From Microcyclospora pomicola (taxonomy: Eukaryota > Ascomycota > Dothideomycetes > Capnodiales), in NCBI GenBank assembly GCA_002786065.1, contig NHNY01000010.1, forward strand, positions 124,001 through 188,000: a stretch of DNA of 64,000 nt, written 5' to 3'. Within the stretch, counting starts at the first letter, position 1. Every line of letters starts with the position of its first letter. Below, in pieces: positions 49,115-60,344 of the stretch. A program made the translations under genes and the position numbers. The notes below the pieces were generated by a model. That model was not told where the DNA came from. It saw only the letters and a program-made list of their open reading frames with translations, and did no database searches.

Positions 49115-51754
49115 TCATTGGTCTATAGAGGGCACGCTCTTGTCATCATGCATGTCGACCTTGAGACGATCGATCACGCCAGTCTTCTCTTCAACTGATG
49201 GTGGCCTGTGTTTGGCCTCGCCGTCACTACTGCTCCAATCATCTTCGACCAACGCAAATCGAACGCCCTTGCGCTCAGTCGCCTTGGTTTCAGGTGCACT
49301 GATCGGTAGCTTCGTCTCAGATTCATCTTGTGCGTTGTTCCGAGCAAGAAAAGCATCTATCATAGCAGTTTGCGTTGCAGAAATTCCAGCGCTTGCTTTC
49401 GTACCAAACACGCCCTTTACAGGCTTCGGCTTTGTCCTGACACTGCTTGTCAACCGCATCTCCAGGATGTTGAGTGCACTCTTCGCTTCCGTCCGACGAA
49501 GATGAGACATGCCACCATCCTTGATGTGATTTTGCATAGTCGCTAATTGTGAAGCAAGAGCATCGATCTGGTCGTTGAATGTCTTCTCAGCGGAGCCAAT
49601 GGCGCCTCCCTCATGCACAGAGGTCGAGAAGAGTGATTTTGTACTTAACTTGGAGTCGAGGGTGGGAGAGTCGGTCCATGCCTTTCGATCTGAAAATCCG
49701 GCGTCAATAGCAATATCCAGCACTTGGGTCAGCGATTTCAGCAGCGCATAATCAGTCTTCGGCTCAATGGCAAACTCAGGGGCGTGTTGCAAGAGATCCA
49801 TGATCACAGGATGCCAGTCTGCAGATGATGGAGGGCGCTCTTCCATTGATTGTGTTATGCAGAACAGTGCAAGTCGTCGTCGTAGTGCGTGCGCGCGAAT
49901 AGAAGATGCAGGAAACACATTCACAATCTGACATTGCATAGCAAAGCTCAGCTTGGGAATGTTGCACAACTCATCGCGCACAGATGCGTAGGAATCTTCT
50001 GTCTTGTCCAACAGAGCAACAATCGTGTCCTGGATGACGTTCCTCATTAGAGAATCAGCCTTGACACGAGTGTCAATGTTGGCAAGTGCGAGCTCTGCAA
50101 CAGCTTTACCGATCTCTGTCATACCCGTACTAGGCGTTAGGAACTCGAGTGCTCGAATGACATATCTTGAGCCTTGAGGCAAACCAGATCCTTGGTCAGA
50201 GCTGTGATCATCGCGTGTCCCCTTGCTGACAGTTCGGGGAGCACCTGACGAAGATCGCACCCCTTCTCTTACACTGCTGAGTGGTGTATGGTAGAAAGCT
50301 GTTAACGACGTAAGGCTGCTCATCATGTTCTTGCTTTCCGTGGCAGTTCGTAATATGGCGATGTACGCTTCACACAAGTCCTCCCGTTGCTCCAGTGCCA
50401 ACTGCGCTGCGAACCAGTCAATCATTTCTGCGCCCAAATGACCTTTTGACGCGAGATCTCTGACAAAACCTGTCAAACACGCCTGATCTCGTGACTGACT
50501 ATCTGAAAGCATTTTCGCACAGGTCCCGCCTGGCAGACCAGTAGTGGGGAAAGCAGACTCCTCTACGCACGGCGCATCTGCAGTGAAGAAGGAAAATCGC
50601 TCTTCCTGAACCATGGCCTCGATACGTGCCATAGCTTGCATTACCCGCTGGCCCTCATCACTGTCGTCCGCAGCAGCTGCCGCCAGTCTTAATCCATCGT
50701 CTTCTCCTAGGTCCAACCCAGCCAATTCTGCTCGTCTTGATTCTGCCACACGAACAGCCGCCTCAGCTTCCGCAATTCTAGCCTTTGTGCTCTCCGCTTT
50801 CTTGGTCTGCTTGATCATGTTCTTCAAGCTATGTTTGTATGCAGTCTGGGGAGGAGACTGCGCTCGCGAAGCGGTGGAGCTATCTTTCACAGCCTGGCCT
50901 GACTTTCTCCTGCTCTTTCTTGCTGTCGCTTGTTGCTCGGGAGTCGCGTATGTATTCGATTTCACCTCGTTCGCAGGTGGTGTCAATCGCACTCTCTTGC
51001 GCGGAACAAAGTCCAGCACATCGGCCAGGTCATCCGAGCTCTCCTCCTGATCGTCCGAATCGGAGTTGGTTATCCCCATCTCTCCATTCTTCATGATCCG
51101 TCTGCTAGAACTTTGGGAGCTCAGAGTGGTCAAAGTCGAAACCGAGGAGAACGATGTGTTAAGAGCAGTACTCGGGACAGCCTGCGGTTTTGGTCCGAAT
51201 GAAGTAGCCTTTGGGGACCGAATCTCAAGCTGCTTCGAATACTTCGGTCTTGAGCTCTCCTGGTCCGAGAAGGCAAGCTCATCACGATCCAGGTCATTCG
51301 CGGATGGCTGTTGCCTTGCTATTGTAGCTGCCATAGAGCTTGGTCGCAGCGGTGATGTTGCCAGGCTGGTCAGTATGGAATCGCTGGAAGGTGCAGGCTC
51401 GGCCGTCATGATCGCATCGTCTGATCGGAGTTCGAGATCGCGGACGATGGCATTCGGTCTCGCAGCCTGCGTTTTGGTCGAAGCCGGGTGCACCGGCGAA
51501 GTCGCCGGACTCGTCGACGAGGAAGCTCCAGAGCTCGGAGGATTCGCAATGGCTGTCGCATCGTCTGGGCGCAGCTTGGGACCATTGTTCGACACTGATC
51601 CAGGCTTGCCCAGTACTATCTCGTCCTCGATAACATCATGGCTGGGCACCTCGTGCTTCGGCACGACATAGGGCTTGAAGAATGCGGTGATTCTCTGACC
51701 GGAAGGTGGCGCACTGAACTTCTTCTTCTTAGGCGAGGTCGGCGCTCGTGACAT
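49115..51754 (-). CDS. Conserved unknown with PIP-box-like N-terminus, possible SMC5/6 cofactor
   Basis: This is a single exon for 879 residues that I do not recognise with confidence. The N-terminus is SPKKKKFSAPPSGQRITAFFKP. G-Q-R-I-T-A-F-F-K resembles a PCNA-interacting (PIP) box in which the hydrophobic and FF positions are kept and the leading Gln is shifted by one, and it is preceded by a Lys cluster. About 300 disordered Ser/Pro residues follow, then a basic coiled coil (KNMIKQTKKAESTKARIAEAEAAVRVAES, about 315-345). A helical-repeat region spans about 410-770 (AAQLALEQREDLCEAYIAIL; SRYVIRALEFLTPS; AVAELALANIDTRVKADSLM). This layout recalls the SLF2/Nse6-like group of SMC5/6 loaders, but that is a guess. 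A nuclear DNA-repair or replication role is inferred from the PIP-like motif only. Confidence 0.6.
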   Translation of the reverse strand: MSRAPTSPKKKKFSAPPSGQRITAFFKPYVVPKHEVPSHDVIEDEIVLGKPGSVSNNGPKLRPDDATAIANPPSSGASSSTSPATSPVHPASTKTQAARPNAIVRDLELRSDDAIMTAEPAPSSDSILTSLATSPLRPSSMAATIARQQPSANDLDRDELAFSDQESSRPKYSKQLEIRSPKATSFGPKPQAVPSTALNTSFSSVSTLTTLSSQSSSRRIMKNGEMGITNSDSDDQEESSDDLADVLDFVPRKRVRLTPPANEVKSNTYATPEQQATARKSRRKSGQAVKDSSTASRAQSPPQTAYKHSLKNMIKQTKKAESTKARIAEAEAAVRVAESRRAELAGLDLGEDDGLRLAAAAADDSDEGQRVMQAMARIEAMVQEERFSFFTADAPCVEESAFPTTGLPGGTCAKMLSDSQSRDQACLTGFVRDLASKGHLGAEMIDWFAAQLALEQREDLCEAYIAILRTATESKNMMSSLTSLTAFYHTPLSSVREGVRSSSGAPRTVSKGTRDDHSSDQGSGLPQGSRYVIRALEFLTPSTGMTEIGKAVAELALANIDTRVKADSLMRNVIQDTIVALLDKTEDSYASVRDELCNIPKLSFAMQCQIVNVFPASSIRAHALRRRLALFCITQSMEERPPSSADWHPVIMDLLQHAPEFAIEPKTDYALLKSLTQVLDIAIDAGFSDRKAWTDSPTLDSKLSTKSLFSTSVHEGGAIGSAEKTFNDQIDALASQLATMQNHIKDGGMSHLRRTEAKSALNILEMRLTSSVRTKPKPVKGVFGTKASAGISATQTAMIDAFLARNNAQDESETKLPISAPETKATERKGVRFALVEDDWSSSDGEAKHRPPSVEEKTGVIDRLKVDMHDDKSVPSIDQ

Positions 51755-52593
51755 GTTCCGGACATGTGTTTCAGCAACGATGTCGTAGTTCTCGTGTTGA
51801 GGGGACGCGACTGATGGCGCGTGAGTGTAACGATCACGTGAGAGATCTCAGCATAGTGCTAATCTGCGATACATTCATGATAATTTGCATCTACGGAAAT
51901 GAGGAAGAAATGCTACGATTCTCTTGATAACTCGAAAAGCCTCTGGTGCAGCAGGTAGACCTCGCGACCTGCGAGACAAAGTGTTGCACTTTGAGGGAAG
52001 GAGGCAGTGAAGAACTGCTGTCCGGAGGCAACTCCGAAGACTTCTCTGACTTCTGGTTCTCAGATCGCTCCATTGTTTAACATGGATCACTAGGTAGATA
52101 TTCCGATTCTCATCTCTCGGGTAGTCTAGCATGTCTGCTCGGCGATTATAGTGTGTGATCGTCTTGGCTGCAGAATGCGCTATAGCCTAGGTAGCATAGG
52201 TATGGCCACGGCCTTAAGATGGTGTGAAGATGAGTGTATTGTCACAGGCATCACCATCTTTCGTGTTAGACAAATTGCATGCGGTCCTATCTCTCAAACA
52301 CTGATACTCATCTTATAAGCTAGACACTCTTCTTGCAAGGTGTCTGTGATGCTCAGGAGTCAGTTAATGACGATCGGGCGGGCGCCAGCGTACGTAGAAG
52401 GTGCTTTATGTATATTCACTTGTAGCATACCGCTATGTATTCGAAAGGTCAATAGATAATCTACACGAAGCTTCCAGGTCCTGGACATTTTCCGTGCAAA
52501 TGCAGAAATTATGTCTAGTTGGTGGACATTGATCGGCCAATCCACCCACCAAGAACGCCACTTTGAGAACCCTTCCCAGGTCTGTCAAAACTT
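51755..52593. other. Intergenic, no supported gene
   Basis: About 840 bp with short frames only. The left end should hold the promoter of the minus-strand PIP-box gene and the right end the ILV3 3' UTR. Confidence 0.45.
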
Positions 52594-54531
52594 CTAAGCG
52601 TCCGTAATGCAGCCATGGCTGGCATCAGACACGATCTTTGCGTATTTGTACAATGTGCCTCGCTGGTATTTGAGCGGTGGTGCCTTAAACTCCAGCTTCC
52701 GCTTTTGGAGCTCTTCGGGAGTCGCGTCCGTGATGTCAATCACACGGTTGTCCGAGTCGATCTTGATGGTGTCTCCATCTCGTACAAGGCCGATTGGGCC
52801 ACCTGTGTGTTTATGTCAGCGTGTGAACCAACGGTACGGAACATTTGTGCCGCCAAACTTACCTTCTTGTGCCTCCGGTGTAACATGTCCAATCAAGAAG
52901 CCGTGAGAACCGCCAGAGAAACGGCCGTCGGTGATCAGGGCAAGATCATTGCCAAGACCAGCGCCCATGATGGCAGAAGAAGGCTTGAGCATCTCTGGCA
53001 TACCTGGACCACCCTTGGGTCCTTCGTAACGAATGATGACCACCACCTTCTCCCCCTTTTTGAAGGTGCCAGCTTCAAGCGCGGCGATAAAATCGTCCTC
53101 AGCATCGAAGCAACGGGCTTTACCGGTGAAGACCGTGCCCTCCTTGCCTGTGATCTTGCCGACACTGCCACCTGGTGCTAGCGAACCACGCAGAATCTGA
53201 ATGTGTCCAGTAGACTTGATAGGGTTGGAGAAGGGTCGAATAATATCTTGGTCAGCTGGGAAGTCTTGTGCCTTTTCAACATTTTGCGCAAGCGTTTTAC
53301 CGGTGACGGTCATGCCACTGCCATCCAGAACACCCTCCTTGAGCAGGAACTTGATCAGTGAAGGCGTGCCACCAATGTTGTACAAGTCTTCGAACACATA
53401 TTTGCCCGATGGCTTGAGGTCTGCAAGGAATGGAGTACGGTCGGAGACGGCTTGGAAGTCGTCAATCCTAAGGTCGATGCCAACACTGTGTGCCATGGCA
53501 ATAAGATGCAAGACAGCGTTTGTAGAGCCACCGGTGATGTTGACGAGGATCATTGCGTTCTCGAAAGCTTTTCTTGTGAGGATGTCTGATGGTCTGATGT
53601 CCTCTTTGAGCAGGTTGCGAATGGCCGGACCAGCAGCAAGGCACTCAAGTTGTTTTGCCTTACTGTCCGCCGGATTTGATGATGAGCCAGGCAAGCTCAT
53701 TCCCATCACCTCAATCACTGAGGCGAGGGTGTTCGCTGTGTACATGCCACCACAAGCCCCACGACCAGGACATGCGTGTCTGATAATATCTGCTCGCTCC
53801 TCTTCGTCGATTTCGCCAGAGAGGAACTGTCCGTACGCCTGGAACGCCGACACAATGTCCAATTTGTTGTTCCTGGGTTTTGCGCCACAGCCGGCCGAGA
53901 TTGTGCCACCGTACACCATCAAACTAGGCCGGTTCACACGTCCCATCGCCATGATGACGCCGGGCATGTTCTTGTCGCAACCGGGAATGCTAATGTTCGC
54001 ATCGTACCATTGGCCACCCATCACCGTCTCGATCGAGTCGGCGATGATGTCTCTTGATTGTAGACTGTACCGCATTCCTTTCGTGCCCATGCTGATTCCG
54101 TCACTCACGCCGATGGTGTTGAACTGCATGCCATAGAGGCCGGCCTTGACGACACCCTCTTTCACCTTGTTGTTCAACTCCATCAAGTGCATATTGCAAG
54201 GATTTCCGCTGTACCAGACGCTGGAAATGCCGACTTGCGCCTTCGATAGGTCCTCCTCGGTCATGCCAGTGGCGTAAAGCATAGCCTGCGAGGCACCCTG
54301 GGCAATGGGCTGGGTGATGTGCTTGGAAACGTGGTTGAGTCCTTTAGGGCCATCATCGACTGGGGTGGCATTATGTCTGCGGTGTGATTGCGAAAGTGCT
54401 CGTCTGGTTGTACATCAGCATTTGGCGCATGACAATTCGAGGCATAGGACAGCGTACATCGGTCCCAGCTGGGTACGAGGACACCAAGCTGGACGCGCCG
54501 CAGCACGTACTCCAACGCGTGCAGCTATCAT
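52594..54531 (-). CDS. ILV3: Dihydroxy-acid dehydratase, mitochondrial
   Basis: Ilv3 dehydrates 2,3-dihydroxy-isovalerate and -3-methylvalerate to the keto acids that lead to valine, leucine and isoleucine, using an Fe-S cluster in mitochondria. About 598 residues come from three exons (54458-54531, 52863-54376, 52594-52802) with introns of 81 and 60 nt. Exon 1 is an Arg/Ala-rich presequence ([16 protein letters not shown]). Family motifs: [39 protein letters not shown] (cluster Cys), [15 protein letters not shown] (cluster Cys), [28 protein letters not shown], the last reconstructed across intron 2. The C-terminal exon encodes the small beta domain ([22 protein letters not shown]). Both joins restore conserved residues, so the model is strong. 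Confidence 0.95.
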
Positions 54532-55276
54532 GATTGTTTGTGGTGCCAGTCTCGTCGGAGTGGTGGCAATACTTCAATGACTCGAGGCCAAAAAATATAT
54601 CTTGAGATATTGACGTTCAAAGCTGCGAGGTCAGCGGAATTGTTCCCATTGGGCGATCGCTTGGCTGCCACCCCCGAGATCGCATCGCAATGTCTGTTTC
54701 TCAGTTGCGAACATCTCTACCTTATGGATGCTTCAGGAATCGTTTATCACAGTGAGATGGATGTGTCTAAATGGAAGCCTACAAGTCATCTCTCACTGCG
54801 CCAGCAGATCGATGGAGCGACCATCTGTAATCCCACCAAGGACGAATCCATCTGCTCCGCCGCTTGATCGCACAGCCACATCACTTCTACCTCTACTGTC
54901 CATCGACCACATCACATATAATAAATGCAGGCAACAGTATTCCCGCGCGAGTCTTTCCTCTGGCACTGGTGACGATACCCTTCGGTGTACGCTGGAAGAA
55001 CTATTTCCATCACAATCAAGAATCAGCCCGGATGTATTGCGCGGCCATGTGTTGGACGCGACATCAAACATCGATTTTTGTGAAATAACGTCATTCGGCC
55101 GATCGCCGCCCTGATGGCAGAGGTAGGTTCACCACATCATCCTGAGCAAGGTATATATTATAGTATGCCTACCTACGGTATTTGATCGATCCATTGTTTC
55201 CAATCATCTCTTATTACATCTTGCAATCTACTTGAGCGCACATTTTCGAGCTCTTCATCGAATCTAAATCACAGCC
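54532..55276. promoter_or_regulatory. Divergent intergenic region, ILV3 / unknown gene
   Basis: About 745 bp between start codons. Open frames here (109 and 128 codons, plus strand) have no motif. It probably contains both promoters and leaders. Confidence 0.45.
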
Positions 55277-56512
55277 ATGGACAACAGCAGGAAGGCTCCA
55301 CCATATCCTCAGACGGGCAACGAACAAACTCCGGCTCTTCCACCACGTCCGCAGGGTGAACAATTACCAGTCTACAACCCAGCAGACTACGCTGATCAAC
55401 CAGTCGGTGGCCAACAAACCTTTGTGGCGCCACCTGGGCGGAGAAGCCAAGAAACCAACCAAGACATCAACAGCCCAATCCACTACACACGCGATCCCCA
55501 TAAGCTCGTCGCGTACCTAGTCCCCTTCCCTAAGCCACATCTCCCAGGTGTTGCAGCAGAGAATGTCCCAGCCCGTTTCCTGATCTACACCCCTCCGCCA
55601 CCTCCTCTGAATAAGCCGGCGGAAGGCGAGAAAGAAAGCAAAGTCCACAAGGTCCAGCGAAAGTGGCAAGAGGAGATCCGCGAAGCCAAGACCAGCAATG
55701 CCAAAACCATGTCCTGGAAGGGCGTCAAGGGCAGGGTAACCAAAGGCATCAACTGGGGCATGTCGCAAACCAAGAACTCCAACCTAGAATTCCTCAACCG
55801 AATCGGTGGCGGGTCTGAAGAATCCGCCTCGACCACCCCCGACCACCACGCGGAAGACGGCCACCACGAAGAAGAGCAGACCAAAGCCACCGTGAAGCTG
55901 GAGGAGATGCTCCTCGTCTACCCCTCCTCCATCACCAGCTCCACCGACACCTTGCGGACCGAGTTTGTCAGCACGATGCTACGCTCCAAGTCCAAAGCCG
56001 AGCGCGACGCGGTCATCGCCACCGGCCTGCTGCCCGTCAGCGCCGCCATCGACCTGTGCGCCACGCTCGTCTGGCCCTTCGGTGGCCTGCTCGAGATCGA
56101 CGCCGTGTGGGCTTATGCCTCGATCCGCGGCGCCAAGACCTCGCGCTCCGTCACGAAGCGCCTCACCTCGACCGCCACGTCTGGCAAGCCCGACGAGGAC
56201 ACGCTGCACCTCGGCTTCACCGCCTCGCCGCGCCTGCTGGTGTTGGAGAGGTACCTCGCTGCCCGCTGCCACGAGCGCGACCGCACCCTCTTCCCCGCCG
56301 TCGGCGCCGTGCCCACCGAGACCGAGGTGCTCGAGGCCCTGGGCTGGACGCCGAGCAGCAAAGGTGGCGCCGAGCGCAACTGGGAGGACGAGCAGTGGGA
56401 GATCTCCGAGGTCAAGGACGATCTCAAGGAGGTCATGGGCAAGGGCGGGCGCGAGTGGGCCAAGTGGTGCAAGTTGTACGCAAAGACGCCGGAGAAGGCG
56501 TTGAAGAAGTAG
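55277..56512 (+). CDS. Conserved fungal hypothetical protein
   Basis: This is a single exon for 411 residues with no named family that I recognise. The N-terminal ~90 residues are Pro/Gln-rich (PPYPQTGNEQTPALPPRPQGEQLPVYNPADY). A conserved-looking core has YLVPFPKPHLPGV and KVHKVQRKWQEEIREAK followed by a basic WKGVKGRVTKGINWGM. The C-terminal domain (about 205-410) contains LEEMLLVYPSSITSSTDTLRTEF and a long apolar helix pair (VIATGLLPVSAAIDLCATLVWPF and GLLEIDAVWAYASI) that may be amphipathic or membrane-embedded. It ends in acidic/basic helices. The 3' half (about 55900-56510) switches to extreme G/C third positions, opening long shadow frames on other frames, which are not genes. Function is unknown; membrane association is an inference. 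Confidence 0.75.
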   Translation: MDNSRKAPPYPQTGNEQTPALPPRPQGEQLPVYNPADYADQPVGGQQTFVAPPGRRSQETNQDINSPIHYTRDPHKLVAYLVPFPKPHLPGVAAENVPARFLIYTPPPPPLNKPAEGEKESKVHKVQRKWQEEIREAKTSNAKTMSWKGVKGRVTKGINWGMSQTKNSNLEFLNRIGGGSEESASTTPDHHAEDGHHEEEQTKATVKLEEMLLVYPSSITSSTDTLRTEFVSTMLRSKSKAERDAVIATGLLPVSAAIDLCATLVWPFGGLLEIDAVWAYASIRGAKTSRSVTKRLTSTATSGKPDEDTLHLGFTASPRLLVLERYLAARCHERDRTLFPAVGAVPTETEVLEALGWTPSSKGGAERNWEDEQWEISEVKDDLKEVMGKGGREWAKWCKLYAKTPEKALKK

Positions 56513-57156
56513 AGTCGGGATAGAGTCACTGATCGTGCGATCTTCACGACAACGATGATGATGAACACGTAGCATGGACTTGACATATTTTTCCGAGTTT
56601 CGCAATGCAAATTTATGGCATGCCTTTTCCCTCTCTTCATGTATGATTTGCATCTCCAACGAATCTCTTCCAACTTATATCGTCACAAAAAATCGAAGAC
56701 GTGTACGCTACTCATATTTCTCATCGTGTGTGAAGTGAAAGTTTTTCTTATAGAATCCAGGGCATTGCACGGGCAAGGATGTAAAGTACTCACGACTGCA
56801 CCGATGGCACAACACGTGTCAATGGTGCTTTACGCTGGATATGTCTATACTAGCAGAACAACCTAGACTGTCGCATAGTCACCCGCGGCTTTCTCCTCCC
56901 TTTGTGTCATCCACGCTTCCAATAATCATCTTCCAAGTTGAAGCTTTCATTGGCATCATGCGGATGTAGCTGATCTCCTGCTCGGAAATGTGGAGAACTG
57001 TGCGAGCGATGCACATGATGCACGGAAAGTGAAAGGCGAACCATCTGTGCCGTCTTCACGGACAGATTTTGGCTTTTTTCACGCCTGCACTGTCATTCGT
57101 CTCGCTCTCCTCGTCTACAAAGGTCGCCCAGGAAAATCTGAAACCCATCGCCAGCC
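56513..57156. other. Convergent intergenic region
   Basis: About 640 bp between 3' ends. Nothing recognisable; comparatively AT-rich near 56580-56760, consistent with UTRs and poly(A) signals. Confidence 0.5.
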
Positions 57157-59125
57157 TCATCTGCCAGCGGCACTGCCCGAGTTCAACCATGAGAACGCCG
57201 AAGCACCACCAATAGGGTTCGCTTTAGTCTTCGGCGGCACCGCTGTGGCGCCATTTGCAGCCGCAGAAGCTAATGGCGCTGTCAACGAAGGCGAATCCTT
57301 AGCAGGTGTGGCGAGAAGAGAAGGTGATCTACTCCAGGAGCTATTCTCCGGTCCACCACTACGGCGCCGGCCCTCATCAAAGAACCTGCTTCGTCCTTCG
57401 CTGGGACTCGGGGCAGCAGTAGTGGTGGCGGCATTGCTCGCGCTGATAGAAGCAGAGGCGGTGCGGCTGGCGAGCTTTGGCTTGAGGACCTTGATGCCCG
57501 CTTCTTTGCGCTGATAGGCGGTATCTCTGGTCTTGCCCGCATTCGCCCAGTCAAGTCCTGTCGACGGCGACGAGGTGGGTGCTGAGGGTGTTGGTCCATC
57601 GCGACGCCAGCTGCCCAGGGATGCAGAGTTGACGCCTGAGCGAACGGGAGTAGCCTGAGATGGAGACTCTGCTACTATGTCTGGGTCTTGGGGCTCGGAC
57701 CGTGTATTGAGGACTGACAAAGATGGCCGTGAAGCATTTGAAAGTCGACTTGATGGGCGTGTGTCGATGTTCATGCCAGCCACAGTAGCTTTCATCGCAT
57801 CAGAAGCGTTGGACTCAGCTGCGACGGCTCCTGGTGGGCGATATCTACCAGGAGCTGGACTTGCCGCTGTGGGAGAATTAGGCTCAACAGGAGTCGCCAA
57901 TCCTAGACCATTCAAATACGGCTGCACCTTGGACACTGCTACGGGCGTTGTGTCCAGAGGTTGTGTCGACGGTTCAAAGCTGGTGGTGTAAAGGCCCTTG
58001 AATGAAGCTTCATTCTCTGGTCGCACGAGTGGAATACTAAGCTTGCTTTGCTCGTCATCGAAAAGGCTTATGCTGTTAGATGAGAACAGAATGTCAGCGT
58101 TGTGCCGTCGAAGCACGTCACTACCAATGATGATCTGTATGGCGTGAGGGCCCGGCCCCTCTTCTGTTCGCTCCACCACCTGGAAGTCGACTGTCAAGGT
58201 GGGGAGTTGCGATGCAGGACTGCTGGAGCGAGATGATGCAGGATGTGGAACGGCCTCTGGGAAGAATACTGGCAGCTGCACCGTGCGTACAGCTTGATCA
58301 TTCACTTTGCGGACTTCTCCTTCGAAACCGAGCTTTCGTATCAGTCTCAAGTCAAGATACGATGTGTATGATCCGGTACAGACAGCAGCGTAGAGAAGTG
58401 CATCGTGCTTGAAATTCGTGTTCATCCAACACCGGATAATAGCTGGTGCGGAACTGAGGAAGCTAAGCCCAGGAGCTATCACAGGAGCGTCGAGTGGCGA
58501 TCGATTCGAGTCCGCAAAGCCATAGACACTGTCGAGATTGAGACTACTACCGCGACCAGATGCAGCAGAACGGATGGAATGCGCCGAGCTGGCACGACCC
58601 TCAGATCGATGCGATGGCGCACGCTCCGACATGTGCAGACCACCAAGACCACTACTTGTGCGGGAGAGGAAGTCCATCGATGCCCGCGAGAAATGGTTTT
58701 GGTTGGCAGACTCATCGAAGCGGACGCTGTTAGCCCTGGATGTTGACGTCAAGCCACGGCGTGGCTCCTCATCGCCGTCCAGATGTAGACTGCTCATCAT
58801 GGCGGGTGGTGCTTCGTCATCAAAGCCACGAAAATGGTCTACTGGTGGCTGTTGCAGAGCCGCTGAGAATTATTAGCGAGAGTCTCGGCCATACAGATTG
58901 CTGTGACGCACCTTGCTGGGGAGTTCCGCTCAACACACTCGGGAAAGGCGAGGACGCGCCCCATACACTCTTCATCCGAGCATCGTCGTCTTGCCGCCTT
59001 TCCAGCCTGGCAAGACGGTCGGAGTGCTCTATCTGTATCTGCTGCAGCCGCACCACGTCGTTTTGTAGACGCCAGGTCTCGTTGTTACTGCTATGCGGGG
59101 TGAAGGACTGGCTTTGCGGATCCAT
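57157..59125 (-). CDS. Unknown host protein with retropepsin-like fold and coiled-coil N-terminus
   Basis: About 639 residues come from two exons (58912-59125, 57157-58862) across a 49-nt intron (GTGCGT donor, GCTAAT branch, CAG acceptor). The N-terminus has a heptad helix (ETWRLQNDVVRLQQIQIEHSDRLARLERRQ). A Ser/Arg-rich linker follows. Residues about 190-350 look like an aspartic-protease (retropepsin-type) fold: a strand-turn near AAVCTGSYTSYLDLRLIRKLG and a second psi-loop-like IIIGSDVLRRHNADILF. The usual acidic catalytic signature is not evident, so a structural, non-catalytic role is more likely. The rest is disordered and Ser/Pro/Ala-rich. Introns, full-length frame and long host-like flanks mark it as a host gene rather than an element. 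I know no name for the family. Confidence 0.72.
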
Positions 59126-60344
59126 CACGCGTAGACCTCATGGAGTCTTCCCTCGCCCACAATCCAATTCGACCAGAGATAATCCACCGTCGAGCAATTG
59201 GCACAGCTGTTTCTTGCTCTCTTGACTCCTGTATCACCCCGAAACTGACCTGCGGCCAAGCCGCAGATTTGTGTCCGCTCTTAGACTTGCCAGGAATAGC
59301 TCGACTCGTGGTGATGCTTCGAGTTTATTGTGTTATGTTCGACCTTGAATGTGAAGGCTGATTGAAATAGTGGGCTCCAACGCGATCGAATCTGATGCAA
59401 TATGCGGACAGTTCTGGGTATCCGGATGCCGTATGGGTATTTGGGCGAGGAGACAAGCTATTGCGACGATATGTAGTGTTGATAGGTTGACACCGCGCGA
59501 GCAATGGAATGTGTTACTCCCAAAGGGAGGCGAGGAGATCAGTGGTGATGTGGCGGGGATGTGTCAAAGCGTGGCTCGAATATGAATGACCAGTCGAGCC
59601 GACGCAGGGATGATGCTTCGAAGATGTCGGTGGAGCTCTGAAGACGCCTAACGTTGGTAAATCTGACGGAAGAAGTAGGACAAGTCGCGATTCGGTCGAG
59701 ACGAAGGATTGCGAACCCTGGTCGAGAAGTCGAGCATACGCGAACGTGGAGTGTAGTGACCGCTACACGATTAGAGATTGGCAGTGCACATGATATACAT
59801 GCAGGACGTTACGCCGGGATATTTGTGCCACAGCAGTGGAGACTTAGAGTAGTCGGGCGATCGGCAGTGGCGCTTGGAACGTGGCAGTGGGAGTGGCTGC
59901 ACGTGCCACAATCATGATGGACGCCCTCTCTCAGGCATCACGCCCAGAGGACCTCACTTCGTCCCTTTTTGGCTGCACGTAGATATAGTAACGAAAATGC
60001 CAGGCCGGTATCTGCCCTGTTGCTACATTGAACAACATCATTTCGCCAGCACAAAGACTGATACGTCTGGAACAATGATTGATCCCTAGCATCATAGCCA
60101 ACAGAAGAGTGGAGATGCTGGAGGTCGATAGAGCCGCAGAGCTTCCCTGTCCACAACGACGTCACTGGCCGCCAGACTTCACTTCAGATTGCAGCATGTA
60201 GTGATTCGATAGCATCTACAATTCCGGGCCTGCCGGATAAGCTTTAAGAGTGAGAGATATCTTTGTTCATACTTTTTGTCGTGTTGTCCAGTTTGAATAT
60301 TCTCAATCACGTCCCGCACACCATTTAGGCTCGCTTTCTCAACC
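59126..60344. promoter_or_regulatory. Divergent intergenic region upstream of acetate kinase
   Basis: A 1.2 kb region between two divergent start codons. Frames of 60-90 codons show no motif. A pyrimidine-containing leader (CTCAATCAC...) lies just before the acetate kinase ATG. No repeats or mobile-element ends were seen. Confidence 0.45.

Noticed and set aside
55965-56673. Long open frames on both strands (179, 155, 226 and 186 codons) over the 55277 gene 3' end
   Set aside because: They are by-products of extreme GC third positions; composition is Arg/Ala/Pro-rich shadow and no motif appears.
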